Of a stretch of 64,000 nt of DNA, positions 1 to 11,169 are shown piece by piece; the stretch's first letter is position 1; every line of letters begins with the position of its first letter. This stretch comes from Mugil cephalus. Taxonomy: Eukaryota; Chordata; Actinopteri; Mugiliformes; Mugilidae. The stretch lies in contig NC_061781.1 of assembly GCF_022458985.1 (NCBI RefSeq), positions 6,249,501 through 6,313,500 on the forward strand. The letters run 5' to 3'. The position numbers and the translations under genes were made by a program. The notes beneath the pieces were generated by a model that did no database searches, was not told the DNA's origin, and saw nothing but the letters and a program-made list of their open reading frames with translations.

Positions 1-1417
1 CACAGTGGCCACTGGATGGCAATCAGAGGCAAAGTTCAGTTTATGACACCTTGCACTGAACTCGGTTAACAGGTTTAGTTGAACTGCAACAAATGACAGT
101 TTGCCTATTATTGCTTTAACTACCACATGGACGGGGCTTCTTCCAAAGACACTCCAGTGAGATCCTTAAACCTGACTGCATTTGCCGTTACGACAACCTT
201 AGAAACATCAGCCTATACTTGCTTTAAACACGTCTAAAGATCTACTGTTTTTATTACCTCAACAAAGTCCTCACTGCACTAATGTTTAGCTAGCAAACAA
301 CTCTTCTCGTCTCCTCTTTTCTTTACGCTGGGAAAGCCAAACCCGAAACTGCCGTAGGTTAAGGGGGAAATGTAGCACCATGAATCCCAGCTGGTAATAA
401 CACACCCACAGAGAATGAAAGGCACGCACCGGACAAACGGGAAATACCAGCTATGCCCAGGGTTAAAGACACCTGGAACACCAACAGAAAGCAAGACAGC
501 CGAACTGAAACGCTGTCAGCTGTGAGGCATTGCAAGGAGAGGGAAGCTGCAACATATTTTCTCTGCTCTCCAGAAAATCTCTCTTTCTCGCATAATATTC
601 AACTAATCATTTGAAGTAAAATATATAGCACACATGTGCTTTTTTTTCTTTTTCACTCTTGTCCACCTCCGGCCTCCTCTGTTTCCGATAATTTGCTGAA
701 TCTGAGATTTCTATTTCATAAAGTCAGTTTTGATAGAGGGATAATGCAGGATCTTCTTCAAACCTTTTACTTGTTGAGTTAATAATGTATTTTAGTGAAC
801 TTCAACTGTTACTGAAGTTACTGAAATTACAAGCCTCAGCATTATCGTCGTCCTCATCCATTCACAGCTTCCTCTATCCGTCTCCATTTAAATGCCGTCA
901 CAGTCTCGGAGTTATACTACGTTCCCCTCTGCTGCTGTCAGGTGTCATTCCAGGTGAAGTGCTGTGACCTTATTTCACCCCACCCCACCCACCTCCAGTC
1001 TTTTCATTCAGAGCACTCTCCTCGTCTCACCGTCCCCACCAGCCTACACTAAGCATGGCCTTTACTTCTGACGATTCTGTCCAATCACCAGAGACTATCT
1101 ATACCGTGCCCATTATCGAATAAAACCTTTATGGTTCACTCAGAAGGAAGTCTGTCCTGGAATGTTAACACGCCTGTGAAAGTACGGGGCCCTCTTAAAA
1201 CACACGGGCAAACTCATAAAAGTCCGATGGAAGAATAAAAAAAAGGGTTGAAGAGCTCTCGCCTCACCCGCGTTCCCTTTGCGTGCTTCCCATGTTTCTG
1301 GTGCTCTGCCATCTCACTGTGGTCTTTCTAGAGACAAGGTCAAAAATACAGCTCTGCATCATCCGCTCGCAGCAACAACGACATCATCAGCATCACTCTG
1401 TTTTAAAGTCCACTTAC
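1..1417. other. esyt3 intron, left edge of window
   Basis: This stretch lies downstream (minus strand) of the last esyt3 exon I can place, which ends at 1418 with a GTAAGT donor. I found no further exon of the C2B domain or the later C2C domain here, so the stretch is probably intron and the rest of the gene lies beyond the left edge. It is AT-rich, and short open frames around 279-494 and 785-967 resemble nothing I know. Confidence 0.5.
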
Positions 1418-4400
1418 TGGTAGGTTCGAGGCGTTGTCCAGATAAACTGCAAGCATAGCGCAAGCGTGGCCGCCGGTCGACTGGAAGAGAGGAAGGGGGC
1501 AACACATGAGCTACACACGCACACACAAACGCACACACTTATTTTTTTTGTTGCTCTAATCTTTTTAGCAGTTGATTGATAGCCCAACACTTGTCGGGGT
1601 CAGGTTAAAGTTACTCAATTCCACCACGTACTCTGTGCGTACGACATCAGCCATTCAGGAAGTTGCATAGCAACATTTCGCACTCCAATCGCTCCAGCAT
1701 AAGATGAAGACAAAACAAAATCCTCACAGAAGAGAATAAAAGTGTTCTGATCCAAACACCGGGGCTACCGTACCTCCTTCATCAGTCTGATGTCAGTCTG
1801 CAGGGAAAACCACTGGAGCTTGAGGTGAATTTCACCGTGATTAACCCCCTCCAGAGGAAACCACTACGAGAGCAGGAGAGTCATTTATCAACGGGACATT
1901 CACTCAAAAGGTTTATTCTAAACAGAAAGTGCCAACAAATGTATATCTAATAAGGAATGCCCTATACTGCCAGCCTTCATTTGATTCCAGAGGCACAGCA
2001 GTAGTGTTATTATGTGTGCTTACCAGTTTACTCAGTGGAATATTATAAAAACAAGCTCACCTTATCCATTGATTTCTCACTCTTCACTACTCCAAAATCC
2101 AGGTTATACCTAAAGCAGAAAGCCAGTGTAAAAAAAAAAGATTTTCAGATTATGACAACTGTATTAATACACATTTGCTATTTCCGAATTGGGACATGCA
2201 TAGTGCATCAATAAATGTAAAATATGTCAAATAATGAGAAATAAAAGACGAGGTCAAAGATGGCTTGTGAAGCCTAGGGAGCACAACGCATGTATGTGAC
2301 TCAAACATTATGTCTTACCTTCCCAGGAAGTCGTCTTTATCTGTGTCCTCGTCATATACCTCCAGCTCCAGCTCTTGTCCTGGGGCCTCGTGGATCACAA
2401 ACTGCACACAGAGCGGGACTAAGTGGTCAGTTACTGCAAACACACAGTTTAGCAAACCAAATATCTGAAAGAGCAATTAGTGACATCACTATTGAAATAG
2501 CTGACACTGATTTGAGTAGATCCTCAACTGAATGTGGAACACAAAAGGAATGTGTGATAGGGTTTTTGCATAGCATGATTGGCACGGTATTGCAGGGCAA
2601 GAAAAACAAGCTTGAGAGGTTTTCGCACATACGGTGCGGCCCTGAACTTTTCCTAGATAACCCAATTCAAAAAAATTAGATTACATCAAGCTAAAAATTA
2701 TACACAATGCTTTCTTTGACAGGTGGATACGATCACAGGTCGCTAGCTGTGTGTCTAGCTGTCACCTCCAGCTCCAGTCATACTCCACCTCTTTGGCCCA
2801 CTATTCATGAATGTTATGGGTGACGCCACGCAGGCTGCGTCCATCTTTATGATCCTTTATACTGCTAGCATCCGCGTACAGAATCAGTGTAATGATCAAC
2901 TGACGCAGTGTGTGAATAGAGCATTTATACTGCTATTATCTGAATCAAAATATGTACAGCTATCGTGTGTTTTCGTGACTCTACCTCGTACGCTTCGTTC
3001 CATTTTGGGTTCAAATTCTCTTTGATGGTCTTGCTTTTGAAATTGCAGTTGCCGACTCGGAGTGTCACATAGGGGTCCGATTTGCCTTTCACCAAACCCA
3101 TCATGTATGTATCCTTAGCCAACAGGTTCCTGGCCTCCAGCACATTGACCCTCACCACACCCTGGAGGGCAAAGGAGACACGTTATACAGTCTTTAAAAA
3201 AAAAAAAGATACACACTGTCTATACCTTCATTAAAAATTGTAATAAACTGAAACTGAAGCCCAAAAGTAGTCACTGGTGCATACACGAGGAAGCGGGAAC
3301 CTCATCTGATCCACTTTGACCTGGTCTATGAGGGGGATACACATGCGGTTGGGTAACACCATGAGAGAGGCGATGATGTCCATGATGGTTCCCTCAGACA
3401 GCGAACTGGGAGGGGACACATGAGATGAAAGAGGACTGCAACCAGACAACTTAACACGGAAAGACTGATGACTGTGCTGTAGAAACTGACCTAAATCCAG
3501 GGCTATCCAAAAGGTTGGTGGCGCCAGTCCAGTTGATTTCTAGCGTCTGTGGAAAAGAGATTTTAAGTTTAAGACGAGAGCTTTTCACAATAAGATACCG
3601 AAGAAATATTTGAGCACTCACGGGGCGGCGAATGAAAAACAGAGTGACTCCTCCCACCAGCGGTGACTGACCAATAAGAGGCTCTAAAATGACTCTCAGT
3701 GTCCCCTTGAACTGCAAGATTGAGGGACATTTTTTCAGTAAACATGGAGTCATTGAGAGAGTACACATCGAAATGAGAAAAATGCTCACTTTAAGCCCTT
3801 TGATCCCAGCTGTGATTGCCGGATTGACGTCGGCGTCAATGTCCACGTCACTGTTGTAACTGCAAAGTAAACAGCGTTGGTTAGACGCACAGCACATTAC
3901 CTCACCCATGTCACTAGACAAACGACCACAATTTAAAGTTGACATTGACATGAGACCAAAACACATCCTACGCCTACTGACAAATCTGAACTGAGAGAAA
4001 TGTGTGTGACCAACCATATGTTCATGTCCAGAATCACCTCCTTATGGTCCACTTCATGGGTGAGTGCTCTCATTCCAGTGATCCTGAGAGGCTGAAATAA
4101 GGGAGACATTTGAAGGAACCTTGTCAACAGTCCTGTATTTATCATAGGAACTCACTTCACTGCAAACGACCGGGATAGCATCTTATCTGACTATCCTGAA
4201 ATCTCACTGCTATGCTTTGTGTTTCAAAAATCAAAGGGCAGTGTTCCAGGTACTCGTAGCTTGTTCCTTATATGTGTTAATTTTGCACATTTTGCTATTT
4301 GCACTTCTGGTTAGATGCCAGACTTCATTTCATTGCCTATTGCACCCTTGGGGATAAATAAATGTACTATATGCAGTGTTGTGCAATTCCTCTAATGGCC

Positions 4401-7063
4401 ACTTGAGGCTAACGAGTGAGTCAAGCCCATAGAGCATATAAATATGGACGTGTCCCCACTTCCTTGCTTTAGCCAAACTGAAGATATCTTCCCGGGTATA
4501 TGGGCAGTGCCATCTTGTGACTTTGGAAGCAGAGTCTGATCAGTACGGTCCAAGAGTGGAGCCACGCGGAGCCGAGATGCCGATGACCCGACCACACTTC
4601 CTCCAGACTTAATTATTCCTATGCTCTGCTCTACTTCCACCAGTTAAATGACTAACTAAAACTAAATATTTGAACATGTATCACCATTATATTAACTACT
4701 TAAAATAACCGAAAAAAATTGGTGTGTACTTTAGTGTTTTAGTTTGGCCCGAATCCCATCCACTAATATTGGGGAGGTGGCGCTTATGACCTATACTGCA
4801 GCCAGTCACCAGGGGGAGCTCTACTTGCTTTGGCTCAGTAGTCGGGCCTTAAGGTTCCCCAGGACATGACCAACTTTACAACCGACTTAAACATGTTAAT
4901 AACCTGGCACTAAAACATTTTTTTTTTTATCCAAATGACTCTGTGAACACTCGATTTGGATTTTATTGTATTTCAAGACATTCAGGCTTTCTCAACAAAC
5001 GCCTTAATCACTGTTAACTATTAGTCCTTTAAACTTTTGTCAAATTTTGTCACCAATATCTTTTACAACAGAGGCGATAGCAGACTCCAAACAGCAATGG
5101 TTCTCCGACGGCAGCCATGTAGTGGTAAACAAATTAGACTCCACGGAGCTCAGACGAAGAGTGTGACTACGTCGTGTTTATGCGCAGCAAGTCATAAACA
5201 CAAAAGTATTTGACTGATATTTCATGAGGACTTCCACCTCAAACAGAGAAACAACTTTGAATGGAGTGATGCGGCACAAATAGACAGGAATGAAACTCAC
5301 TACATGTCCGAAGTGGACCTTGGTGAAAGTGAACATTTTGAGCGCACCGCTGGACTGCCTGACGGCCTCCTGGATGTTATTTCTAAGTAGCTTCTCCATG
5401 TACATCCCAAAGAAAGGCCACGCCTGCTCCAGAACCTGTACACAAGACAAAACACAGCCTGAGGAAAACGCCTTGATTCAACACCTTGATCAAACAGCAA
5501 ATGTAACAACACTAAACGCCTACAGATGTATGGAACTATTTGTAGAGCTTTTTTTTTTCTTTTCTTTTCTTTTCTTTTCTTTTCTTTTCTTTTCTTTTCT
5601 TTTCTTTTAGTAATGACATCATGACAACACAGCTTGCAGTACACAGTTTGCGTACTTCTGCCAGTTTATCATTTAGTGGCATTAATACTTTATCCACATG
5701 CTCTGCATTATAAATCTATGCATTTCATTCAAATGTAAACCATGCCAACTTTGCAGACTGAGAACTGCCCACTCCATAAAAAGTAATAAACCACAAATTT
5801 ATAAAGGTGCAAGATAACTTTTAATGTAATACATTACCTTATTAACCCAGTGGACTTTCTCAACCTCTGTAAATTGCACCTTTGGAAAATAAAGAAACCT
5901 GAAGTTACAAACAGATCTGTAACCCAACATGTATCAGTATTCTCCACATGGCACAGTGGCATGCACATACTGTAGTTTGTGGTGGCATTTTTAAGTCTTA
6001 AATCTTTCATGCAAATTACGAGTAAAATTAGTGGACACGAAATCAGTAAAATTACCCCCAAGCATTACCCCTTCCTGATATTGACGTCATTCCTTATTCA
6101 AAAGAATTGACACAACGCAGGCACAGTAGTATTTTCTTGATGGCTTACCAAAGCTTCTTTGCGGCATCAAAACTGTGGACTGTAGCAGAAGTTAGGGATC
6201 ACGTTCTAAAGAACACCATCTGATGGATCCACAACACATTAAACTACAGCACCATGCCATCCTCTAATGTCTTATCTAATTTCTTCTCTATCACTAGTCA
6301 TGCAATTCTGTGCTCCCTATGTTTGCTTTCGTCAGATGTATGGCTCTATGACAGATGTATGTTTATCCCGTTTCTCCTGCTGTTCTCTTCTCTCCCTTTT
6401 CTGTCTCAACCTGGCCGACCTTCGGCAGATGCGTCCCTCCATATGAGCTGGGTTCTCCTCGAGGTTTACTCCCCGTTAAATGGGAAAGCTTCAGGCTTGC
6501 TCTGAAGGGTTTCAGGCCAGATTTTGTAAAGTCTCTTGAAACAACTTGTGTTATTATCGACACTACATAAATAAAACTGAATTAAACTCCTGCAGGACGC
6601 TGAAGGGGGAAAACAGACATAAAAATGGGGTCTGAAAAGATCCACGGATACAGCTCCTTGCATGCTTCAAAACCTGTTTTTGCTTTTACGTATGCCATCG
6701 CCACCTCTTTCTTTATCTCGTGCAGACGCAAAGAAAAACGTGTAAGGAAAATCTGATCTGATGGCACACCAGTTGCACATATTAGCCTGCATTCCTCTGC
6801 CACTGGAAGAACTTCTCTTATTGTCTCTCCCAGTTCTCATGAGTCACTGTTTTGAGCGGGTGTGGTGTAATCAAATGAGGAGAGGCGAAACCTCCTGCAA
6901 AATAACAGCACATTTGGTTGGCTCAGCCCACCTCCGAGGACGGGAGGATTAAGTCCCAGTCTGTCCTGTCATGCAAATAGAGGGGGGCGTTGTCATGGCA
7001 ACGGGGTGACAAGATATCAACAGTTTAAAAGCTAGTTTTACGCAACTTTGCTGCGATCCAGGC

Positions 7064-7123
<60 letters not shown>

Positions 7124-7501
7124 AAGAGGCTCAGATTCAGTCTCTGGTTGAACCACCATACATACCCAGGATGCCATCTGTAAGGCACTTTTCAGCTCCG
7201 TGTCGATCACGTTCTTTTCGTTGTCCACAAAGTCTATGGCCGATCCGATCCGCGCGTCTTTCCACTGGCGATTTTTCTTCCACCAAGTGAACATCATCAT
7301 GCACAGCAGCACCCAGCTGACACTAAAGCCCAGGTACCCCGTCAGATACACGGGGTAGAAGAAGGCCATAGCTCGCCCCAAATAAATCAAGAACTCCATC
7401 AATATGCGATTGACAGAGGAGGGGCTCAGCGTCGGCGGACTCTCCCCGCCTCCGGCCAACGGTGCCGGGGCGCTCGGACCCATCTGACCGGCGGATGCCA
7501 T
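1418..7501 (-). CDS. esyt3: Extended synaptotagmin (esyt3-like), 5' partial, 13 exons
   Basis: E-Syts tether the endoplasmic reticulum to the plasma membrane and move lipids through an SMP domain under C2-domain Ca2+ control. Exons (minus): 7501-7166, 5879-5838, 5435-5301, 4091-4015, 3859-3790, 3711-3622, 3546-3491, 3405-3285, 3161-2985, 2401-2319, 2109-2061, 1863-1774, 1480-1418; together 463 codons in unbroken phase. Residues about 34-75 form the hydrophobic ER hairpin, about 112-309 the SMP domain (with VILEPLIG and FPLPR), about 310-440 the C2A domain with Ca2+-site motifs GKSDPY and DEDTDKDDFLG. Exon 13 (ACAMLAVYLDNASNLP) starts C2B; the rest is off the left edge. The ATG at 7501 follows a GC-rich leader. 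ESYT2 is the alternative; ESYT3 is chosen mainly because faim, its human neighbour, lies 20 kb away. Confidence 0.88.
4390..4865. repeat. Composite dispersed teleost repeat in an esyt3 intron
   Basis: The segment contains two blocks I recognise as common in fish genomes: one with GGCCACTTGAGGCT near 4398, and one with TACTGCAGCCAGTCACCAGG near 4795. A related block in the opposite orientation occurs at about 39320-39400 (CAAGTGGCTACTC). There is no coding capacity. The element class is not known to me. Confidence 0.55.
5549..5608. repeat. (TTTTC)n pentanucleotide microsatellite
   Basis: A run of T leads into about ten uninterrupted TTTTC units inside the esyt3 intron between the exons at 5301-5435 and 5838-5879. 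The open frames across it on both strands are artefacts of the repeat. Confidence 0.95.
6240..6590. repeat. Dispersed teleost repeat ending in TAAATAAAACTGAATTAAA
   Basis: It contains CTGTCTCAACCTGGCCGACC, GAGCTGGGTTCTCC, GAGGTTTACTCCCCGTTAAA and ACAACTTGTGTTATTATCG, then the ACATAAATAAAACTGAATTAA tail. I recognise this as a very abundant percomorph repeat. A shorter fragment sharing the CTAATTTCTTCTCTA and TTGCAAT segments lies at about 29655-29725. The overlapping open frames are not genes. Confidence 0.75.
6971..7002. promoter_or_regulatory. Octamer plus RFX X-box-like pair in esyt3 intron 1
   Basis: ATGCAAAT (6971-6978) is the canonical POU octamer. GTTGTCATGGCAAC (6989-7002) matches the near-palindromic RFX X-box GTTnCCATGGnAAC with one difference. 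The two lie 10 bp apart, about 165 bp inside intron 1 of esyt3. Such motifs mark enhancers or promoters of ciliary and immune genes; occupancy here is inferred only. Confidence 0.4.
7067..7118. repeat. (CA)26 dinucleotide microsatellite
   Basis: An uninterrupted AC run lies in esyt3 intron 1, about 50 bp from the exon 1 donor. The open frames encoding poly-TH or poly-VC across it are artefacts. Confidence 0.97.
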
Positions 7502-8730
7502 CGGGTCGGACTCTGGCTGAGAACCCGGTTTCAGAGGTGCGGTAAACCAGTTAACCCTCGGCGCCTGTACAGCTTTTCGTCGGGCTTAAGTCTTCTTTTC
7601 TAAAATGAAACACCAGCGGACGCCTGACTACCTCCCTCCCTAAAATCGTCACGCTCCCAAAAACTTCCGTGTTCGAACCAGCCAGGTAGGCACACCTGCG
7701 CTCGTGGGTGTGGAATGCGCGCAGCAAAACGCGAATTCCACCCTAAAAATAAACACGTGGGGAGAAATAACCATATTATTGGACCACAGTATACGCGTTG
7801 CTTTTGCTGTTTATTATTTGCACATGATGTAAGCTGTATTTATTTATTTATTTGTTTTCATGTCGCGTTTTGCTGTGGTGAAGCTCCTCGAGTTTCTTGG
7901 GGTTCAAATTTGAGATAAAGTAGTCCGCGGTACGTCTCTACACTGCTGTAGTGTGTCCAGCAGATGGCGCCAGAAGGCAGCGGCTCATTTTAATCGAATC
8001 GTTTTAGCAGCCTACAAATCTGATGTTGGGAGTCTGGAAACTACAATACCCAGCGATTTGAATCCAGTGACACAGCAACTATATAAAAATATGAGTATAA
8101 AGATGTAATTATGCCTTTTTACAGTGCAACTAGCAATAAATGACTTGAATATAACAATAGATTTAGATTACAGTTCTTTTGGATTCAGATTGATACTGAC
8201 ACTGTGGAATAAATATAGTTTCTGCTCTCTATGCCCTCACTAAATATTACGTCTTTGGTTGATTGAGGAGAAAATTGGATTTTGTGGAAAAGTTTTATCC
8301 ACATCAGAAAGACAGAATGCTGTCAAACTTTTTTTTCCAAAAGTTCTTCCTTTCGTTGCACAGAATTCACTATAGCCTTGTTTAGTAGTTTCAGTGTTAG
8401 TTGAAACGAGAGCCAACAAACTGCTTTATTTTTACTACTATATTAGACCCATTGTCTTTCATCCAGTCTAAACAGTTGAAATGAGATTTCCAAGCATCTC
8501 CAACCTTTGCACAGCAGCTGAGGATGTTCATGACTTATATGAAACTTATAATCTTATAATCAGTGTGAAAGCAGCAGCACAGACCAGGACACCACATGAG
8601 ATCGGGTAGATGTCACCTTGTCGGCAGCACAACAGCGTGTTTAAATTGTATTTTTGATCCTGATTTAATGGTTGTGAAATACCTAGCACTTGAACAAATA
8701 GAAGAATCACCACTTTTTTGTTGCCTTCTC
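7502..8730. promoter_or_regulatory. esyt3 5' leader, promoter and upstream spacer
   Basis: The first 250 bp upstream of the esyt3 ATG are GC- and CpG-richer than the flanks and fit a TATA-less promoter and leader, but I could not place a transcription start. Beyond about 7800 the sequence is AT-rich, with a TATT tetranucleotide tract near 7842 and no recognisable gene. Confidence 0.4.
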
Positions 8731-8880
8731 AAAATAACGAGAAACCCTCTAAAACTAATGAGTGACTTTCTAAACCTTTCTCACAGTAATGAGAAAACTT
8801 CTAAAAGTAATGAGAAACTTTCTAAAATGATGAAGAGCTTTCTCAAAATAATGAGAAAACTTCTAAAAGTAATGAGAAAT
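8731..8880. repeat. Degenerate minisatellite (left part)
   Basis: There are about seven imperfect units of roughly 21-22 bp built on AGTAATGAGAAACTTTCTAA. The array stops abruptly at 8880 where LINE coding sequence begins, and resumes with the same unit after 9965. The two parts are most simply one array split by the LINE. Confidence 0.8.
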
Positions 8881-9965
8881 GTCTGCAACAAGATGCTGCA
8901 GATGTTCTATCAGTCTGTTGTGGCGAGCACCATCTTCTTTGCTGTGGTGTCCTGGGGTGCAGGCATCAAGGCAAAGGACGCCAACAGACTGAACAGACTC
9001 ATCAGAAAGGCAGAGTCTGTTGTTGGCTCTAAACTGGTCACCCTGGAGGAGGTGGTGGAGGACAGGATGCTGGCAAAGCTGCTGGCAATCATGGACAATC
9101 CCTCTCACCCCTCCACAAAACAACTAAAGACGAGCTAAAGAGCAGCTTCAGCAACAGACTCATTCAAGCCCGCTGCTCCCGAGCAATACGGGAAATCGTT
9201 CCTCCCAACCGCAATAAGATTTTACAACTCACCTCTGTCAGAGCCACCATCACAGAACTGCACTAAATCTACCTGTCACCTTTGCACTGTGTACCCTGTA
9301 CAACACATTTACTTCATATCATATCTGATCTGTGTTAATATTAACCGTTTTGATTTTATATATCATATTTACGCAATATTCTGTCTTTTTGCACATTCTA
9401 TTTACATATTCTTATACTCACAGTATATTATCTATTGTATGTATATCTTGTATAGTCAAGTACTTATATGCATATATTATACCTATGCTATATATTATGT
9501 CATATCTTGTGTATGCTCATCATCATACATGTGTGCATATATATATATGTATTGTAGTTATGTACATAACTACATATATGTATATTATTATTATTACATA
9601 CTGTTGCTGCTATTATTAGTACTATATACTGTTATTTTTATTATATACAGTTATATACTGCTGTTGTACTTGTATTATTATATATTATTATATTATATAC
9701 TATACTACTATTATATACTGTTTAGTTACAATAACATTACCATCATATCATCAGCACTACTGCCATCATCTTGCCACTGCACCATATCTACCTGTGTATC
9801 TTGTGTTGTTTTTTTGAGTGTCCTTGTCCTTTTCTGTGTTTTCATTTTTGCTTTTATTTTTATACCTCAGTATTTTATTCTATTGTATTCAAATACCAGA
9901 CTGCCAGACTGCTATGAGGACCTAATTTCCCTTCGGATGAATAAAGTAATCTATCTATCTATCTG
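8881..9965 (+). mobile_element. LINE 3' end (L2/Rex1-like), 5'-truncated
   Basis: From 8881 the plus strand encodes the C-terminal tail of a fish LINE polyprotein (MLQMFYQSVVAS, then VVSWGAG, NRLNRLIRKA, MDNPSHP), with a frame break around 9118-9140 after which RSSFSNRLIQA-type sequence continues. A non-coding 3' region follows, full of TATA and TATT tracts. It ends in GATGAATAAAGTAATC and an ATCT tetranucleotide tail at about 9952-9968, the usual 3' terminus of L2-type fish LINEs. The element is dead: only the last part of ORF2 is present and it is frameshifted. The open frame that starts upstream at 8596 is a chance fusion of minisatellite and LINE sequence. No clear target-site duplication was found. 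Confidence 0.85.
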
Positions 9966-10210
9966 TCTAAACATTCTAAAATGAAGAGAAACTTTCTAAA
10001 AAATTAGATTGTCTAAAGTAATGAGAAACTTTCTCAAAATAATAACAAACGTTCTCAAAGTAATGAGAAACATGCTAAAGTGATGAGAAACTTTCTAAAT
10101 AGTGAAATTTTCTAAAGTAATCAGAAACTTTATAAACTTCTTCAATATTATGACAAACCTTTCTAAAATGATGAGGATCTTTCTCAAAATCGTCAGAAAC
10201 GTCAAATGAG
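9966..10210. repeat. Degenerate minisatellite (right part)
   Basis: Imperfect units such as AAGTAATGAGAAACTTTCTC and AAGTGATGAGAAACTTTCTA continue the array seen at 8731-8880, on the far side of the LINE. It decays by about 10205. Confidence 0.75.
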
Positions 10211-11169
10211 TAAATGACTGTTGTATCCCAAAATACTGATAACTGATTTTTTATTATTATTTTTTTAAATAATGACTCCATCTTACAATAGTTTAGATCT
10301 CCAAGTATGTGTCAGCATTTGTCAAAAATATGACTTACTGTAGCATGTCAAAGGGATTTGGTATCCTGGTAAAGATGATAAAGGTAAAGAAACTCCAAAT
10401 AATAAGGCACTCAGTGTCTCTGTACTCTCTACATGTCTTTATTTTTAGGGACAGAATAGTGGTGGACAAGGTCTTTAAAATCACAGCATGGCCTCTTTAA
10501 TACCCCTCTCATATAGTAGTTGAAAACCTGGTCATGCATCAGTGTAAACAGAAGTTTAGTCCACCTTAATTAATTTGTTAACAAGTAAATAAATTGGTGA
10601 CATGACTGGAAATTTTGGCTTATTACACATGTTGTTCAAATAGACAAAAGCAAGTGAAGTGACATTAAATATGTGCGGAACATTGAAAACATCATTGTTT
10701 AATTCATGTCAGTAAAGTGGCTTGTTTACTGGAACAGCAGTTACTTTCGGTTTTCCTTTCAAAACCAGAACTGATTATTAACTAAATATACACAAGCTTG
10801 TGCTATAACATTATTTCCAGGAACAGAGCAGGTACTTAACAAAAGATCATCATAAAAACTCTGAACACTGTTCAGAGCTTTTGAAATTTTTAAGGCAAGA
10901 TTAGTTCTCCATTCTCCATTTTGTTTCCATCCACTGATTTCTGACAGCATATTTCCCTGACATATTTCCAAGGCACTAAATGAGTCTGACTGCTAGTAAC
11001 TGATCTCTGCGTTCATCACGTGTAATCCAGTAAAAGTACTGCACTAATTTCAAGCATCATCCAAATATGCCAAATCAAATGAAAAAATCACTAGCGAATA
11101 ACAGGTGTTTACTATCGTGAGGCAGTACTTTAGCTATATCAATTATATGAGTTATATCTCACAGCCGTG
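10211..11169. other. parp14-like 3' UTR and spacer
   Basis: AT-rich sequence follows the parp14-like stop codon (minus strand reads leftward from 11170). Several candidate polyadenylation signals are present on the minus strand (TTTATT on the plus strand, for example near 10438), but I cannot tell which is used. No other gene is visible. Confidence 0.4.

Noticed and set aside
5290-5644. Long frames on both strands near 5.3-5.6 kb
   Set aside because: They combine esyt3 exon 3, read in the wrong frame or through its intron, with the TTTTC microsatellite.
8596-9138. 180-codon plus-strand open frame as a novel gene
   Set aside because: Its first half is minisatellite and its second half is the tail of a LINE polyprotein; the fusion is accidental.
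9289-9984. 231-codon Tyr/Ile-rich frame
   Set aside because: It is the AT-rich 3' region of the LINE, read through TATA and TATT tracts.
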